Positions 1 to 10,400 of a stretch of 64,000 bases of DNA are shown here, one piece after another (position 1 is the first letter of the stretch; each line of letters starts with the position of its first letter). The notes under the pieces were generated by a model. That model saw nothing but the letters and a program-made list of their open reading frames with translations. It was not told the DNA's origin and did no database searches. The DNA comes from Corbicula japonica (lineage: Eukaryota > Mollusca > Bivalvia > Venerida > Cyrenidae). The stretch lies in contig JAZAYU010000006.1 in NCBI GenBank assembly GCA_038501625.1, forward strand, positions 13,580,638-13,644,637. Reading direction: 5' to 3'. A program made the position numbers and the translations under genes.

Positions 1-488
1 GCGAAGCCTACAGAATTTCCATACTTAATCACTCATGTAAAGGTTATAATCTGGAAGTATTCCATGTGAGTGATAAGAAATTACCGGCAAAGTCAGAATA
101 CTTTATTGCAGAGTCGGGACTGGCCAGTTCACGCCGCTCCCCAGTTAATTTAAGTCGATCGGCATATACCTGCTCGAGAAGACAGACAATGCAGCTTTTT
201 AAGAGATCAGTTTATAAATTGCCGACAGCCAAGATTAAGTTCGTGCTATAGTCCACAGACCAGGTCGAAGGTAATGAATTCCATGAAACACAATTATTCC
301 AAGTATTCTAAAGTTTAAACTGATATTGTTATTCACTGAAGCTTTCTATCCAAAAGTTCAAACGGTTAATCATACGTTTTGTGTTTAGTTGCACCATTTC
401 TCCAAATATTATCCAAGTGAAATGGTAAAACTGCGAGATTTTCAACAGACTAGCAGTCTTTAGATATAAAAAGTGAATCAGTACATTT
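1..488. other. Intergenic, nothing recognised
   Basis: I see no gene, repeat or RNA here. A short open frame at 66-251 has no recognisable domain and no neighbouring exon structure. The stretch ends at the target site of the BEL/Pao insertion. Confidence 0.5.
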
Positions 489-493
489 GTCGG

Positions 494-651
494 TGTGGCG
501 GGTATGCGATCGTATAGTGGAGAGAAACACAGTACTTCAGGTTCGACCTTTTAATTTGAACTGATTCTGTTTATACAACGTCAACAAAAGTGACGTCATC
601 GACGTCACATCAAAGTACGCCAAATGGCATAACGACGTTACGTTCATAACA
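494..651 (-). repeat. BEL/Pao 3' LTR (element orientation)
   Basis: A 158-bp terminal repeat with TG/CA ends, preceded by GTCGG at 489-493. It matches 3323-3480 apart from one difference seen by eye. On the + strand it starts TGTGGCGGGTATGCG and ends TTCATAACA, and it contains a CRE-like palindrome TGACGTCATCGACGTCA. Confidence 0.93.
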
Positions 652-839
652 CTGGGGCCGCGAAAAGTAAATAATTTCTTAAAATCACAAATTGTTAGAG
701 TTAATGTCTTTGAATGAAAATAGAGTATGTGAAATTATTTAAAAATGTCATCTCGAAAATTATCAAAACTGAATCACTTAGCTCAGTCTCTAAAAACTCA
801 ATAATGTTTCGCTAAGTCACAAGGCACTTTGGATACGGA

Positions 840-1349
840 TCAGTGAATCACTTCCAGTGGATACAGTTTCACGATACGACGGTTGGTTTCTCCTGTAGCT
901 GTCCGTATATTTGCAGAACGCACCAGGCCATCTTTTCCCTGTAGTAGTTCTTCGACCCGGGCAAGGTTCCATTGTGATCGCGGGACATCACCGTGGATTT
1001 GAAAAGTGTCTCTAACACGTATGGTCTGTTGATTTCTGCTGGAAGCCTTATGATGTTCACCAAGGGCCGTTAGGTATTTGTGCTTCCATCTTTCCCGGAA
1101 GTCAAGGATTAATGTCTTCTGAATACTGGCCCATTTTGTTATGTTTGCTTGATTGCTGCTGAATTTATTCTCAGATCTTTGAGGGGTTGGGGTAGAAGGC
1201 TGCGCTGTGACTGAGTTAGGCTTCTGACTGGTAGGTGGGTAATCATCTCCTATAAGAGATTTAGGTGTACTTGATTTGGGAATAGGGCTGCACCTTCCAT
1301 TTTCAGTGGCCGGTTTCAAAACATCCTGTGATGATCTATCTAACCCCAA
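840..1349 (-). pseudogene. BEL/Pao integrase C-terminal tail (DUF5641-like)
   Basis: The open frame ends with a stretch typical of the DUF5641 domain that closes BEL/Pao Pol: FRERWKHKYLTALGEHHKAS, then a beta-rich segment with VRDTFQIHGDVPRSQWNLARV and VRSANIRTATGETNRRIVKL. The first ~70 residues are low-complexity, rich in Ser, Pro and Thr. No integrase zinc finger or DDE core precedes it, which shows the internal deletion. It lies 25 bp past the broken protease and would be read only by a fusion or readthrough. Confidence 0.82.
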
Positions 1350-1373
1350 ATCTTCTATCCGCCTGATCTTTTC

Positions 1374-2107
1374 TTAATCAACCTGAGTGTGACTGGTCAT
1401 AACAAACATCATTGACATGGGTAGCACTTCCGATCTATGTTTGCGCAGGGGTCCAGATAGAAGATATCCTATCCTAGACTGAACGGCAGTTGGTCCATCG
1501 CCACGTATAGTCTGATCCTGTACTATGTCCCAAAAGTGATCTGCTCCTATGAGAAGTTCTATCTTGAAGTGGGTGTCGCCGGTGAGTGGATGAGCAAGTT
1601 TGAGATCCCGCAGGTAGGTGTACTTCTTTACTTCGTGTTGGTACGTGTCCAATGGTACGGAAATCTCGGGCAAAATGAGTACCTTTATGGGAATTGCTTC
1701 ATTGCCTGCTTGTACACGGTTGCTGTCTCTAGATGTCTCACGCGTCTCTGTGTGTCTTCAAATGCGGATAGGTTAGTGGTTTCGCGTCCTGTCGGCTTCA
1801 GCTTTAACTTGTCGGCAAGTTTCTGTGTCAAGAAGGAACTCTGTGCTCCCTCATCAAAGAGTATGTTAGCTGTTGTGGACATGTTGGTTGATTTAACCTC
1901 AGAAACTGCGGTCTTGAGAACGACAGGTCCACGTTCAATAGGGTGCGCTGAATGAAGAACGGATGATGTGGTGTCCAGTGAAGTATTGTCCGGTATATCC
2001 TGTGGTTTAGTGTGTTTGGTTCTTGTTGCAGATGCTGGTGTGATGACGCTGAGCACATATTTTGCAGTTAAACCTAGATCTACACCCAGCAACTTTATGT
2101 TTACCAA
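1374..2107 (-). pseudogene. BEL/Pao aspartic protease region, frameshifted
   Basis: Two open pieces in different frames (2107-1685 and 1673-1374, - strand) together resemble the DUF1758 retropepsin of BEL/Pao Pol. The first contains LFDEGAQSSFLT, the position of the active-site aspartate motif in this family, followed by a charged helix. The second contains LLIGADHFWDIV and GYLLSG, the conserved end of the domain. The reading frame is lost between them near 1680-1730, and the second piece stops at 1374, just before the deletion junction. It is therefore non-functional as a continuous protein. Confidence 0.8.
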
Positions 2108-3299
2108 GACAATTCATACACAAATGGTGCTGTATTACAAACTCTATCCTTTTATCATAACCCGGCACAACTGTGCATTCAGAAGTAAAATGGGATGCTT
2201 TACAGAACGTGCATGATTTTTCGTGCATTTGTCTGGAGAACGACTTAGTCATGGGGGATTTCTGTGATCGGAAACCACGTTTCTCGGACTGTGTGAGAAA
2301 TGTACTTGTTGTGAAGTAATTTGTTCTACTCACATCAATGGATCCTGCGTCAAGTATGGGGATTTCTTTCAAGAGACCCCTCATTACCTCGGAAAGGCTC
2401 CATGACGTCGATCCGTGTTCAAGTACCATATTCCGACGTATTTCCTGTGGAAGTTTTTGCATGATCACAGGGCTAAGGAGAGATCCATAGGTGTCCTGCG
2501 CCTGTCCCATCGAGTCTAGTGCTCGGATGTACGTCTCTGTGGTGTCATGAAAAGTCCTGAGGCTGGAGAGATTATGATAAGGAGCTGAAATATCAAGCAG
2601 GGATTTCATGTATGTGTCAATGATTTTATCTCTCTGCCCAAACCGATCCTGTAGAAGTGATACTGCTTTTTCGTAATTTGCATTTGTTAAAGCGAAACCT
2701 GCAACTGTATGAGCAGCCTCGTCCATAAGCAAACTTCGCAAGTATGTGAATTTCTGCACTGCGGTCAATGAGTGGTTAGAATGAATGGCTGACTCATAAG
2801 AGTCCCAGAATGCCTGCCATTCAAGAATGTTTCCATTGAATATACGCAAGTCTAATTTTGGCAGTCTGTGGTAGGCTGTATGGCGGGAATGGTCATTAGT
2901 ATTAGTGCAAGTAGAACTTTCAGTAGCAGTAGACAAATCCGCACTATTGCGTAAGGGGGTAATCTCTGTGAATGTGAAGTTTTGCGAATTTGCGTTAAGA
3001 TTTGAAAATACTACCTTCCTGAAGTTGACCACTTTCAAAATCTTGCCTTGTATGTCGAACTTGTAATCGTCGTGAGTGATAATCTCATTCTCGATCTCGT
3101 CCTCTTCGGAGATAAGGTCAAGTAGCTGCTGGTGGATCTCGCAAATGGTACCCAGCTTCAAATTGAGTGAATCCTCAATATTCTGTAGCTGCTCTGATGT
3201 TGCGAACTCCGCATCAGCCTCAATAGCCTCAAATTTTGTCCATAGTCGGGATATTGCACCCTTGTGGCCTTTCAGCATCGAGCGTAATTTAGAAGTCAT
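2007..3299 (-). CDS. gag: BEL/Pao Gag polyprotein
   Basis: An intact open frame for the structural protein of the element, which would package its RNA in cytoplasmic particles. The frame runs on into the LTR, but the methionine at 3299, just past the primer-binding site, gives a start downstream of the LTR; about 430 residues follow. The N-terminal third is acidic and helical. The middle has the DUF1759-type Gag core, with LPKLDLRIFNGNILEWQAFW and a following TYLRSLL segment. The C-terminal end carries three knuckles of the form CX2CX3HX4C (CTFC..H..C, CMNC..H..C, CKIC..H..C) for RNA binding. The protease frame overlaps its 3' end (2007-2107) in another frame, so Pol expression would need frameshifting, or the overlap reflects a mutation. 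Gag being intact while the polymerase is gone fits an element mobilised in trans. Confidence 0.88.
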   Translation of the reverse strand: MTSKLRSMLKGHKGAISRLWTKFEAIEADAEFATSEQLQNIEDSLNLKLGTICEIHQQLLDLISEEDEIENEIITHDDYKFDIQGKILKVVNFRKVVFSNLNANSQNFTFTEITPLRNSADLSTATESSTCTNTNDHSRHTAYHRLPKLDLRIFNGNILEWQAFWDSYESAIHSNHSLTAVQKFTYLRSLLMDEAAHTVAGFALTNANYEKAVSLLQDRFGQRDKIIDTYMKSLLDISAPYHNLSSLRTFHDTTETYIRALDSMGQAQDTYGSLLSPVIMQKLPQEIRRNMVLEHGSTSWSLSEVMRGLLKEIPILDAGSIDVSRTNYFTTSTFLTQSEKRGFRSQKSPMTKSFSRQMHEKSCTFCKASHFTSECTVVPGYDKRIEFVIQHHLCMNCLGKHKVAGCRSRFNCKICAQRHHTSICNKNQTH

Positions 3300-3303
3300 T
3301 GTT

Positions 3304-3322
3304 GTTTTACTCACGGCACCAA
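3304..3322 (-). other. Probable tRNA primer-binding site
   Basis: Directly inside the 5' LTR the - strand reads TTGGTGCCGTGAGTAAAAC. A TGG-initial sequence adjoining the LTR is the usual layout for a tRNA 3'-end primer. I did not identify the tRNA. Confidence 0.6.
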
Positions 3323-3480
3323 TGTGGCGGGTATGCGATCGTATAGTGGAGAGAAACACAGTACTTCAGGTTCGACCTTTTAATTTGAACTGATTCTGTT
3401 TATACAAGGTCAACAAAAGTGACGTCATCGACGTCACATCAAAGTACGCCAAATGGCATAACGACGTTACGTTCATAACA
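3323..3480 (-). repeat. BEL/Pao 5' LTR (element orientation)
   Basis: Partner of the LTR at 494-651, followed by GTCGG at 3481-3485. Transcription of the element would start here and run leftwards. The TGACGTCA-type palindromes could be CREB/ATF sites driving the element; this is inference from the motif alone. Confidence 0.93.
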
Positions 3481-3485
3481 GTCGG

Positions 3486-4059
3486 CTTTGTTTGGGATGC
3501 ATTATTTAATTTTATGTTAGAGATAAAATCAAGCATTCGAGATAGAAGATATTTAAACGAAAACGGCACGTGCAAAATGCATTTTTGTTGACAGCTTGTA
3601 ATACAAACACGTGCACTGGTACTTGACCAGCACTACCTTGTGCACTGTATTATTCGTTTTGCTGAATGAAGATTGCCACTTCGAATTTTCATTAAAAGGT
3701 TGCATTGCACCACATAGCCCGTTTTAATATACGAGAACTTTTTTTTCTTAATCCGAGGGCCACTTGTTGGCATTGATTACATGTCAGGAAAAAAAACGAA
3801 AGCAATTTCATCCATATAACTTCTTTGATAGAGGTGGACTAGTGCCGGAACAGCGGATGTATATTTTTGGCACCGTATTTGCGATTCCGCGTTTGAAGTA
3901 TGGTCTGTTTGGTTAGAGATCATTTCTTTTCTTACAAGTAAGTTAACCCCTTGTGTGTTTTCGAATAGATGGAATGCAGATCTTCGCACAAATATATTGT
4001 TGTCTAGGAATTAAGATGAAAGAAATCATATTTAATGGACATTGAATATTTGGAATTTC
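3486..4059. other. Intergenic, nothing recognised
   Basis: AT-rich sequence with only short shadow frames. No splice-bounded exon, repeat or RNA gene was recognised. Confidence 0.45.
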
Positions 4060-4600
4060 AGCACTATGGGAATTGGAAATACTTTGGTTAAACCTTCATT
4101 AAGTTCCAAATTAAAGCCATTTGAAAGGAACGTAACTCTTAAAATAACGAAATAGGAGTTATCATCCTTATTGTCACTGATGGCTTTGTTCATACAGGAA
4201 ATGTATTCAAACAATTAAGATAATAGAACAAGAACTTTTAACATTATAGGCAACATTATGTTTCATATTAAAGTCTTTTAAAAGGAGAATAACTCAAAAA
4301 TATTGAAACAGGGGTTATCGATCTTGTTGTCAGAGATGGCTTTGTTTATGCAAATGAGAATATACATGCTTTTCAAGTATTTTGTTAATAGGACAAGGAC
4401 TTCCGATGTTTAATAGGCAAATTTAAATTCGATATTAAGTAATTTGATAGGGGCATAACAAAAAATAATATATTAACAAGAGTGATCATTTGTGTTGTCG
4501 GAGATGGCTTTATTCATGCAGAAGATATTGTTTAATTATTAAGGTTATATGTCAAATACTTACGAACTTATAGGCAACATTAAATTTCACATTTAAGTTT
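4060..4600. repeat. Degenerate ~180-bp tandem repeat, about three units
   Basis: Three diverged units follow one another. Each carries AAAGGAG/AATAACTC-like, GGGTTATC-like, TTGTTGTC-AGAGATGGCTTTGTT-like and AGGCAACATTA-like blocks in the same order (for example GATGGCTTTGTT near 4178, 4335 and GATGGCTTTATT near 4503). Divergence is high, so the array is old. It may be the core of a mollusc element with internal tandem repeats; no element ends were recognised. Confidence 0.6.
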
Positions 4601-4620
4601 ATGGGCTACAGGACAACGCA

Positions 4621-4652
4621 GCCGCCGCCGCCGATGCCGCCGCCGCCGCCGG
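4621..4652. repeat. CCG trinucleotide microsatellite
   Basis: A short GCC/CCG run with one GAT interruption, conspicuous in AT-rich surroundings. It sits at the end of the ~180-bp repeat tract. Confidence 0.85.
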
Positions 4653-5576
4653 ACAAAAGGATTCATACGTGTCTACCTTCTGATAGGCACTGTCATACAA
4701 TGAATTTAACATCATTTAAAATCGAAACAAAAACGTGTAACGAGAATGAGCGACCATACTTATTACAGGACGGAAATTCTAAATAAATACCAACATTCTA
4801 ACGAAAATTTTCTAGAGAAGTTAACACTTCAGAGCCTCCTTTTGTTAAAATGTCATGCTTATGACCGACTAGCTTTTTGGAAAGCTGAAACTTATTACTA
4901 TTTTAGCATCGTATATTGGTTGACCAAGCTAAATTGGCGATGTTTATAATTATTAACAGAATGTTATCACGGGTTAAGGCAAATTTACGCGTTAACAGTG
5001 CTATTTTGCCATTTTATAACATTTCGCCTCGATACACAGTGGTTTATGCGTCCGTCTGGCATAGGCCTAACTTTTTTTTGACACGGGTTCTATTCACACC
5101 GACACACGGCTTTGAAGGAAATTATACATTTATATTTTTAAGTTTTATTGCAGTTATTTCAACGTATTGTATGTATTTTGCTTCAGTTTATTTTATCGCG
5201 GAAATAATTTTTGTTTAAAAATGTAAAAAAAACAACCCACCATGTTTTGAACATACAGCCTATTACAGCATTGCTACCATTGCATTTCAAATTCACTGCG
5301 TCTAATGGGACAATTATTTGGGAGCTTCACTCTTTGTATTAAACAACGATAAAAATATTAATTCATTGTTCAAATGCACCGCCAATGTAAACATTGCCAA
5401 ATTACTCTTATCCAATCATAGTGTCACAGATCCAATAACATATTTTTCATTGATATCATTCATCTGGATATCGAGTATTCATAAATATGCAGACGAAATT
5501 AAATTAATAAATGCTCAAATTTTGAATTTTTGAAATAACTGTTCCTGCTAAGATAATTTTACACTAATGTTTTAGT
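4653..5576. other. Intergenic, nothing recognised
   Basis: AT-rich sequence containing several short open frames (60-100 codons) without recognisable domains. No transposon termini were seen. Confidence 0.4.
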
Positions 5577-5580
5577 TTAA

Positions 5581-6283
5581 GGGATTGCCACACTCCTCCC
5601 AACTTTGTTCATCGATAAAAAGAAAGTTATCAAAATCTCAATAATGGCAAAATGCCGTTCAATGAAACTTTGCACAAATGAATGTTACTAACGTATCTTT
5701 ATTTTGCATACAGTAAGACACGTCAGAAAAGTAAAGAAAAAAAGCTCGACCTAAAAATTCCTTAAAATTCTATTTACATAAATTCACAAAAACTAAGCGT
5801 TACAAAACATAATTTTAAATTCCCACTTGAGTGCAATTATACTGACAAGAAAATGTTGTGTACTTTGTAAAAGAATTTCAACTACTAAAAGAGAAATCAG
5901 TGATTGTCATCCGTTTACGCGACCAGGAAGCAACCAGAAAATTGAAGGTCAAACACACTTTTAGTAATATCTCGTAAAGTTTACATATGTAAGTCACGAG
6001 GACACAATAAATTGTTGTCAGTACCATATTACTAATGTTGGCATTTAAAATGATGTTTTGTGTTGTTTAGTTTTTGTGAATTTATGTAAATAGAAGTTTA
6101 ATGAATTTTTAGATCTCACTATTTGTCTTTACTCTTCTAACGTGTCTTACCATCTGCAAAATAAAGATACATTAAATAACATATATTTGTGCAAAGTTCC
6201 ATTTAACGGCATTTTGCCGTTATTGAGATTTTGATAATTTTCTTTTTATCGACGTACAAAGTTGGGAGGAGTGTGGCAATCCC
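5581..6283. mobile_element. TTAA-flanked hairpin (foldback) element, 703 bp
   Basis: TTAA lies on both sides (5577-5580 and 6284-6287). The ends are inverted copies, GGGATTGCCACACTCCTCCC and its complement, and the inverted similarity continues inward for roughly 300 bp per arm. The central part (around 5915-6050) includes GACCAGGAAGCAACC, AATTGAAGGTCAAACAC and TTGTTGTCAGTA, which also occur at 23118-23835 and as fragments elsewhere. There is no coding capacity. TTAA target duplication is the mark of piggyBac-type transposition, so a piggyBac-mobilised MITE is the likely explanation. Confidence 0.85.
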
Positions 6284-6466
6284 TTAATACCTCCCCTCAA
6301 ATGACTAATTCATCAGTTTAAAGTTATCAAATAACACTTTAAACCAAACTTAATACAAATGTATGTCATAAACTGGTCAAATGTTAACTTAAACAATGGT
6401 TTCAAGTTTCAAGTTTTTTTCAGCTTTCTGATTTGTATAGTTAAATGTAATGTGTACACCTGGACT

Positions 6467-6606
6467 GAAGATAATAAAGCTGAGATTGGAAACCAGTCAC
6501 AAATCTCAAGCATCTGATTGGCTGAAATGACGACCAGGCGCCATTTCAGCCAATCAGATGCGTGAGATTTGAGACTGGTTTCCATGCTTACTTTTATAAC
6601 CTTGGG
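6467..6606. mobile_element. Short palindromic MITE, GGTTATAAA family
   Basis: A near-perfect palindrome of about 140 bp with arms containing TTGGAAACCAGT, CAAATCTCAAGCATCTG and TTGGCTGAAATG, closed by a loop of a few bases, with outer ends AATAAAGC / CTTTTATAACCTTGGG. Other copies lie at 28248-28386, 45305-45415 and 51161-51288. This copy interrupts one of the ~125-bp repeats upstream of the FUT8-A first exon. Confidence 0.85.
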
Positions 6607-6619
6607 TACTGGATCTTCT

Positions 6620-7405
6620 CGACACAGCACTCAAATATTCCCAATTTTATTTTATATATTGTAGCATTAACAATAAGGTGTAGTTAAATTGGTGCTTAGC
6701 AAACTTCGAGAAGTATAGTTAACAGTAAATATAATGCATGACAGAACACATGATAAATTGAATATCGGCTTTTGTATTTTGTAAAACGCTCTTGTGAAAG
6801 CAGGATTGATAATGAGGAAACAATTCAGAAGGGGTTTTATTATATTAATGTTCGTCTGTATTATATACATTTTAATGTGTAACATGGATATTTTGATCAG
6901 TTTGCATTTTCAACCGAAAAGGAGACTGTCGATCGAGGATCAGCACCAGTATGTACTTACTTTTTTGCATTCACTGATTCTCAGACTTAACACTTTATAT
7001 ATACGCATTCAATCACAAGGACAAAATAGTGCAGATCTAGATCTGTCGGCACTTCGCTTTTAAAATTCGTGTTTGTGTTTTGTGGAAATATGCTTCTTTG
7101 GGGACGCTTATATGCTCCTTTGCTGGGGTAAAGCACAAACAAGTGAAATTTTCTTAAACAGTTACGTTATTTAAGTTAAGTAAAATTATACCATATTATA
7201 ACCATTATATTTTGGTTTTGCCATTGACCGTTCTGGGACAATGCGGTACCCTGTCCAGATTTGACTGGTTTCTTTTGTTTTGCCCATGTATCGTATCGTC
7301 TGCTTTGTTTTTTGTCGGTTATACTTGCTAACTTTGTATTAGTATACATTTGCTTTTCTTTGGTCTTCGTAAAGAGGGCTTTACTGTGTATGTGGCTACT
7401 CTTAA
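6620..7405 (+). repeat. Segmental duplication, copy 1 (first-exon region of FUT8-A)
   Basis: Collinear with 8845-9630 at an offset of about 2.2 kb. The shared sequence covers the upstream flank (AGTTAACAGTAAATATAATGCATGA), a complete candidate first exon with its donor, and downstream intron sequence (GCACCCTGTCC / GTACCCTGTCC, TTTTGCCC, GTGGCTRCTC). Divergence is scattered, with small indels, so the duplication is not recent. Confidence 0.88.
6812..6948 (+). CDS. Candidate first exon 1a of FUT8-A (signal-anchor)
   Basis: ATG at 6812 opens 45 codons: a short basic head (MRKQFRR), a hydrophobic run of about 17 residues ([14 protein letters not shown]) and a polar stem. This is the layout of a type II Golgi membrane protein. 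The exon ends ...GATCAGCACCA|GTATGT, phase 2, the same phase as exon 1 of FUT8-B. An earlier in-frame GTG at 6794 is not needed. It duplicates the exon at 9038-9168. Use in a transcript is inferred, not shown. Confidence 0.72.
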
Positions 7406-10400
7406 TTTCCACATGCTTTAAAGTTTTATTTCCTTAGTTTCTAGAAAGTTTGCGTTTTTGTGGTAAGTGTAAAACTATGTCACTAGGTAAAATGAAAAAG
7501 AATAGCATTTTTACATTGTCGAAGACACACCGTTTTACCTGATTAATATATCTGTGTTGGTTTTGTTTGTGTCTCGTCTCTGTTCGAAATTTGGTCAACC
7601 TCATTAAAGATGTTAGTTTAAAACCCCAAATATCATTGTATTTAAATGCAAAAGCGACCACTTTTTATCCGATAAATATAATGTCGAAGAATGCGTGCGT
7701 AAATGGCATAACCGACCAATCATTAACTGACCAGTTAATGAAATAACTGACCTATAAATGGTATAACTGATTCTACTTTCACTTTGAACCAGGAAGTAAG
7801 ATTTCCTTGAATTTCTTGAAAACCCTAAAATTATTTTGACGAATTGGCACTAAACATTGTAGACCAGCATATACTTATTTCAGGTATGAGTTGCTTTGGT
7901 ATATTGTTCATGAATTTCAGAGTTCTCATGCAAATGGTTTTTTCTTTTGTTTTAGTATGTGCTTGGTAATTAGAAAATTGAGCTTGCAAACATTTACTAC
8001 ATCCATAGCTATTACATTTATTTACTAAAATGTAGGCGGCAATAAGTATTTCCCCCAAAATTCATTTTTGAAATTTTAGCTAGTTTTCGCCATTTGCAAT
8101 GTTTGCGACCTCGTAATGTATAACTGACCAGTTAATGGTATAACTGACCAGTAAATGGTATAATTGCTCAGTTAATGATATTATTATTTGCCCCTCTACT
8201 GGTCTACGTGAACAGAAATGTAACTGTGTTTTGGCTACTTTTAACCATTTGCAAATACAAACAATACTCTGATAAATATGTCGCATATATTAATGCTAAT
8301 GCTAAGCACATAGAACATGTTTGTATGTGTATGTTGTGAAAAAACATACAATAAAACAAACAATTTTGCAAAAACAACTTTCACTGTCTTTATCGGGTAA
8401 ACGCGTTATAACATTCGCATTTGCAGTATTTCAGTAATCCACGTTCAAGTAAAGATAGAGATTGAGTACCCTACAAACGTCAGTTACATATGCAACGTAC
8501 AGTAAACACTATGAAAATATAAGGTCACCTCGCTTGAAAGACTGTCATTCAAGGTTATGAGTACACTGGAAAATTTGACGATACATCACTTAACGATTCT
8601 CATTGCAAAGAATATATAATGTAGAGTTCACAACGATGTTTTGTTAATTTGGTGCTTATCAAACTTTGATTGTATAGTTTAATGTTATGTGTACACCGGG
8701 ACCTTCGCGATACATCGTCATCGCGAAACGATTCCCACTGTAAATAATGTATAATGTAGACTTCTCTGTGATGTGTCGCTAATTTGGCGATAGGCAAACT
8801 TCGAGTAGTATAGTTTACTGCTATGTGGAAACAGCAGATCTTTCCGATACACCACTTAAATATTCCCATTTTATATTTAATATATTGTAGCCTTCACAAT
8901 AATGCGTTGTTAACTAGGTGCTTAGCAAACTCAGGGCAGTATAGTTAACAGTAAATATAATGCATGATAGAAAACATGTCAAACTGCATATCGGCTATTG
9001 TATTTTGTAAAACGCTGTTGTGGAAGCAGGATTGATAATGAGGAAACAATTCAGACGGTGCTATATTAGTATAATGTTTATCTGTGTTGTGTACATTTTA
9101 ATATGTAACATGGATATTTTGATAACTTTGCATTTTCAACTTAAAGAGAGACTAACTACGGAGGACCAGTATGTACTTATTTTTTTTTTTCATTCGCTGA
9201 TTCTCAGACTTAACTCTTTGTATATACGCCTTCAATCATAAGATCAAAACAGTGTAGATCTAGATCTGCCGACACTACGCTTTTAAGATTTGTGTTAAGG
9301 TTGTATACAAATTTTGGGGATGCTAATATGATTCTTTGCCTAGGTAAAGCACAAACATTGAAGGAGTTTTCTTAAAAAGATAATGTGTTTTGTTTTGTTT
9401 TGTTTTTTTCAAATTAAAAATAAGACCATATCATAAACACTATATTTTATTTTTACCTTCGACCATTCAAAGGCGGCACCCTGTCCAAATTTAACTTGTA
9501 TCGTTTATTTTGCCCTTGTATCGACTGTTTTGTCTTTTTCAGTTACTCCTGTTGTTGGATTTTAACTCTGTATAACTATGTACTGGCTTTTTTGTCTTAA
9601 AGATTTTAACTGTGTCTGTGGCTGCTCCAGTTAATGTTATAACTGATCAGTTAATGGTACGAGTATAACTGAGTAGTTAATGGTATAACCGAGTAGTTAA
9701 TATTATAACTGACCAGTAAATGGTATTACTGACCAGTTAATGGTATAACTGACCTGTTAATGGTATAACTGACCAGTTAATGGTAAAACTGACTTGTTAA
9801 GGGTATAACTGACCAGTAAATGGTATAATTGACCAGTTTATGGTATGACTGGCCAGTAAATGGTATAACTGACCAGTAAATGGTATTACTGCCCAGTTAA
9901 TGGTTAAACTGACCAGTTAATGGTATAACTGCCCAGTTAATGGTATAACTGCCCAGTTAATGGTATAACTGACCAGTTAATGGTATAACTGACAAGTTAA
10001 TGGTATAACTGACCAGTTAATGGTATTACCGACCTGTTAATGGTATTACTAACCAGTTAGTGATATAACTGACCTGTTAATGGTATAATTGCCGAGTTTA
10101 TGGTAGGACTGGCCAGTAAATGGTATAACTGACCAGTAAATAGTATTACTGTCCAGTTAATGGTATAACTGCCCAGTTAATGGTATAACTGCCCAGTTAA
10201 TGGTATAACTGCCCAGTTAATGGTATAACTGACCAGTTAATGGTATAACTGACCATTTAATGGTATATCTGACCAGTTAATGTTATAACTGACCAGTTAA
10301 TGTTATAACTGACCTGTTAATGGTAGATTTGACCAGTTAATGGTATAACTGGCCAGTTAATGGTATGACTGGCCAGTTAATGGTATAACTAACCTGTTTA

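Larger units (their letters stand above)
494..3480 (-). mobile_element. BEL/Pao LTR retrotransposon, internally deleted
   Basis: Two 158-bp direct repeats (494-651 and 3323-3480) beginning TG and ending CA bound the element. The bases GTCGG lie immediately outside both ends (489-493 and 3481-3485), a perfect 5-bp target-site duplication of the size usual for BEL/Pao. Read on the - strand the order is 5' LTR, primer-binding site, gag, protease, then the C-terminal tail of integrase, 3' LTR. Reverse transcriptase, RNase H and the integrase catalytic core are absent: the protease region runs into the integrase tail near 1350-1375. By eye the two LTRs differ at one base (ACAACGTC against ACAAGGTC), so the insertion is young. 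A full-length BEL/Pao is usually about twice this length, so this copy is non-autonomous. Confidence 0.92.
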
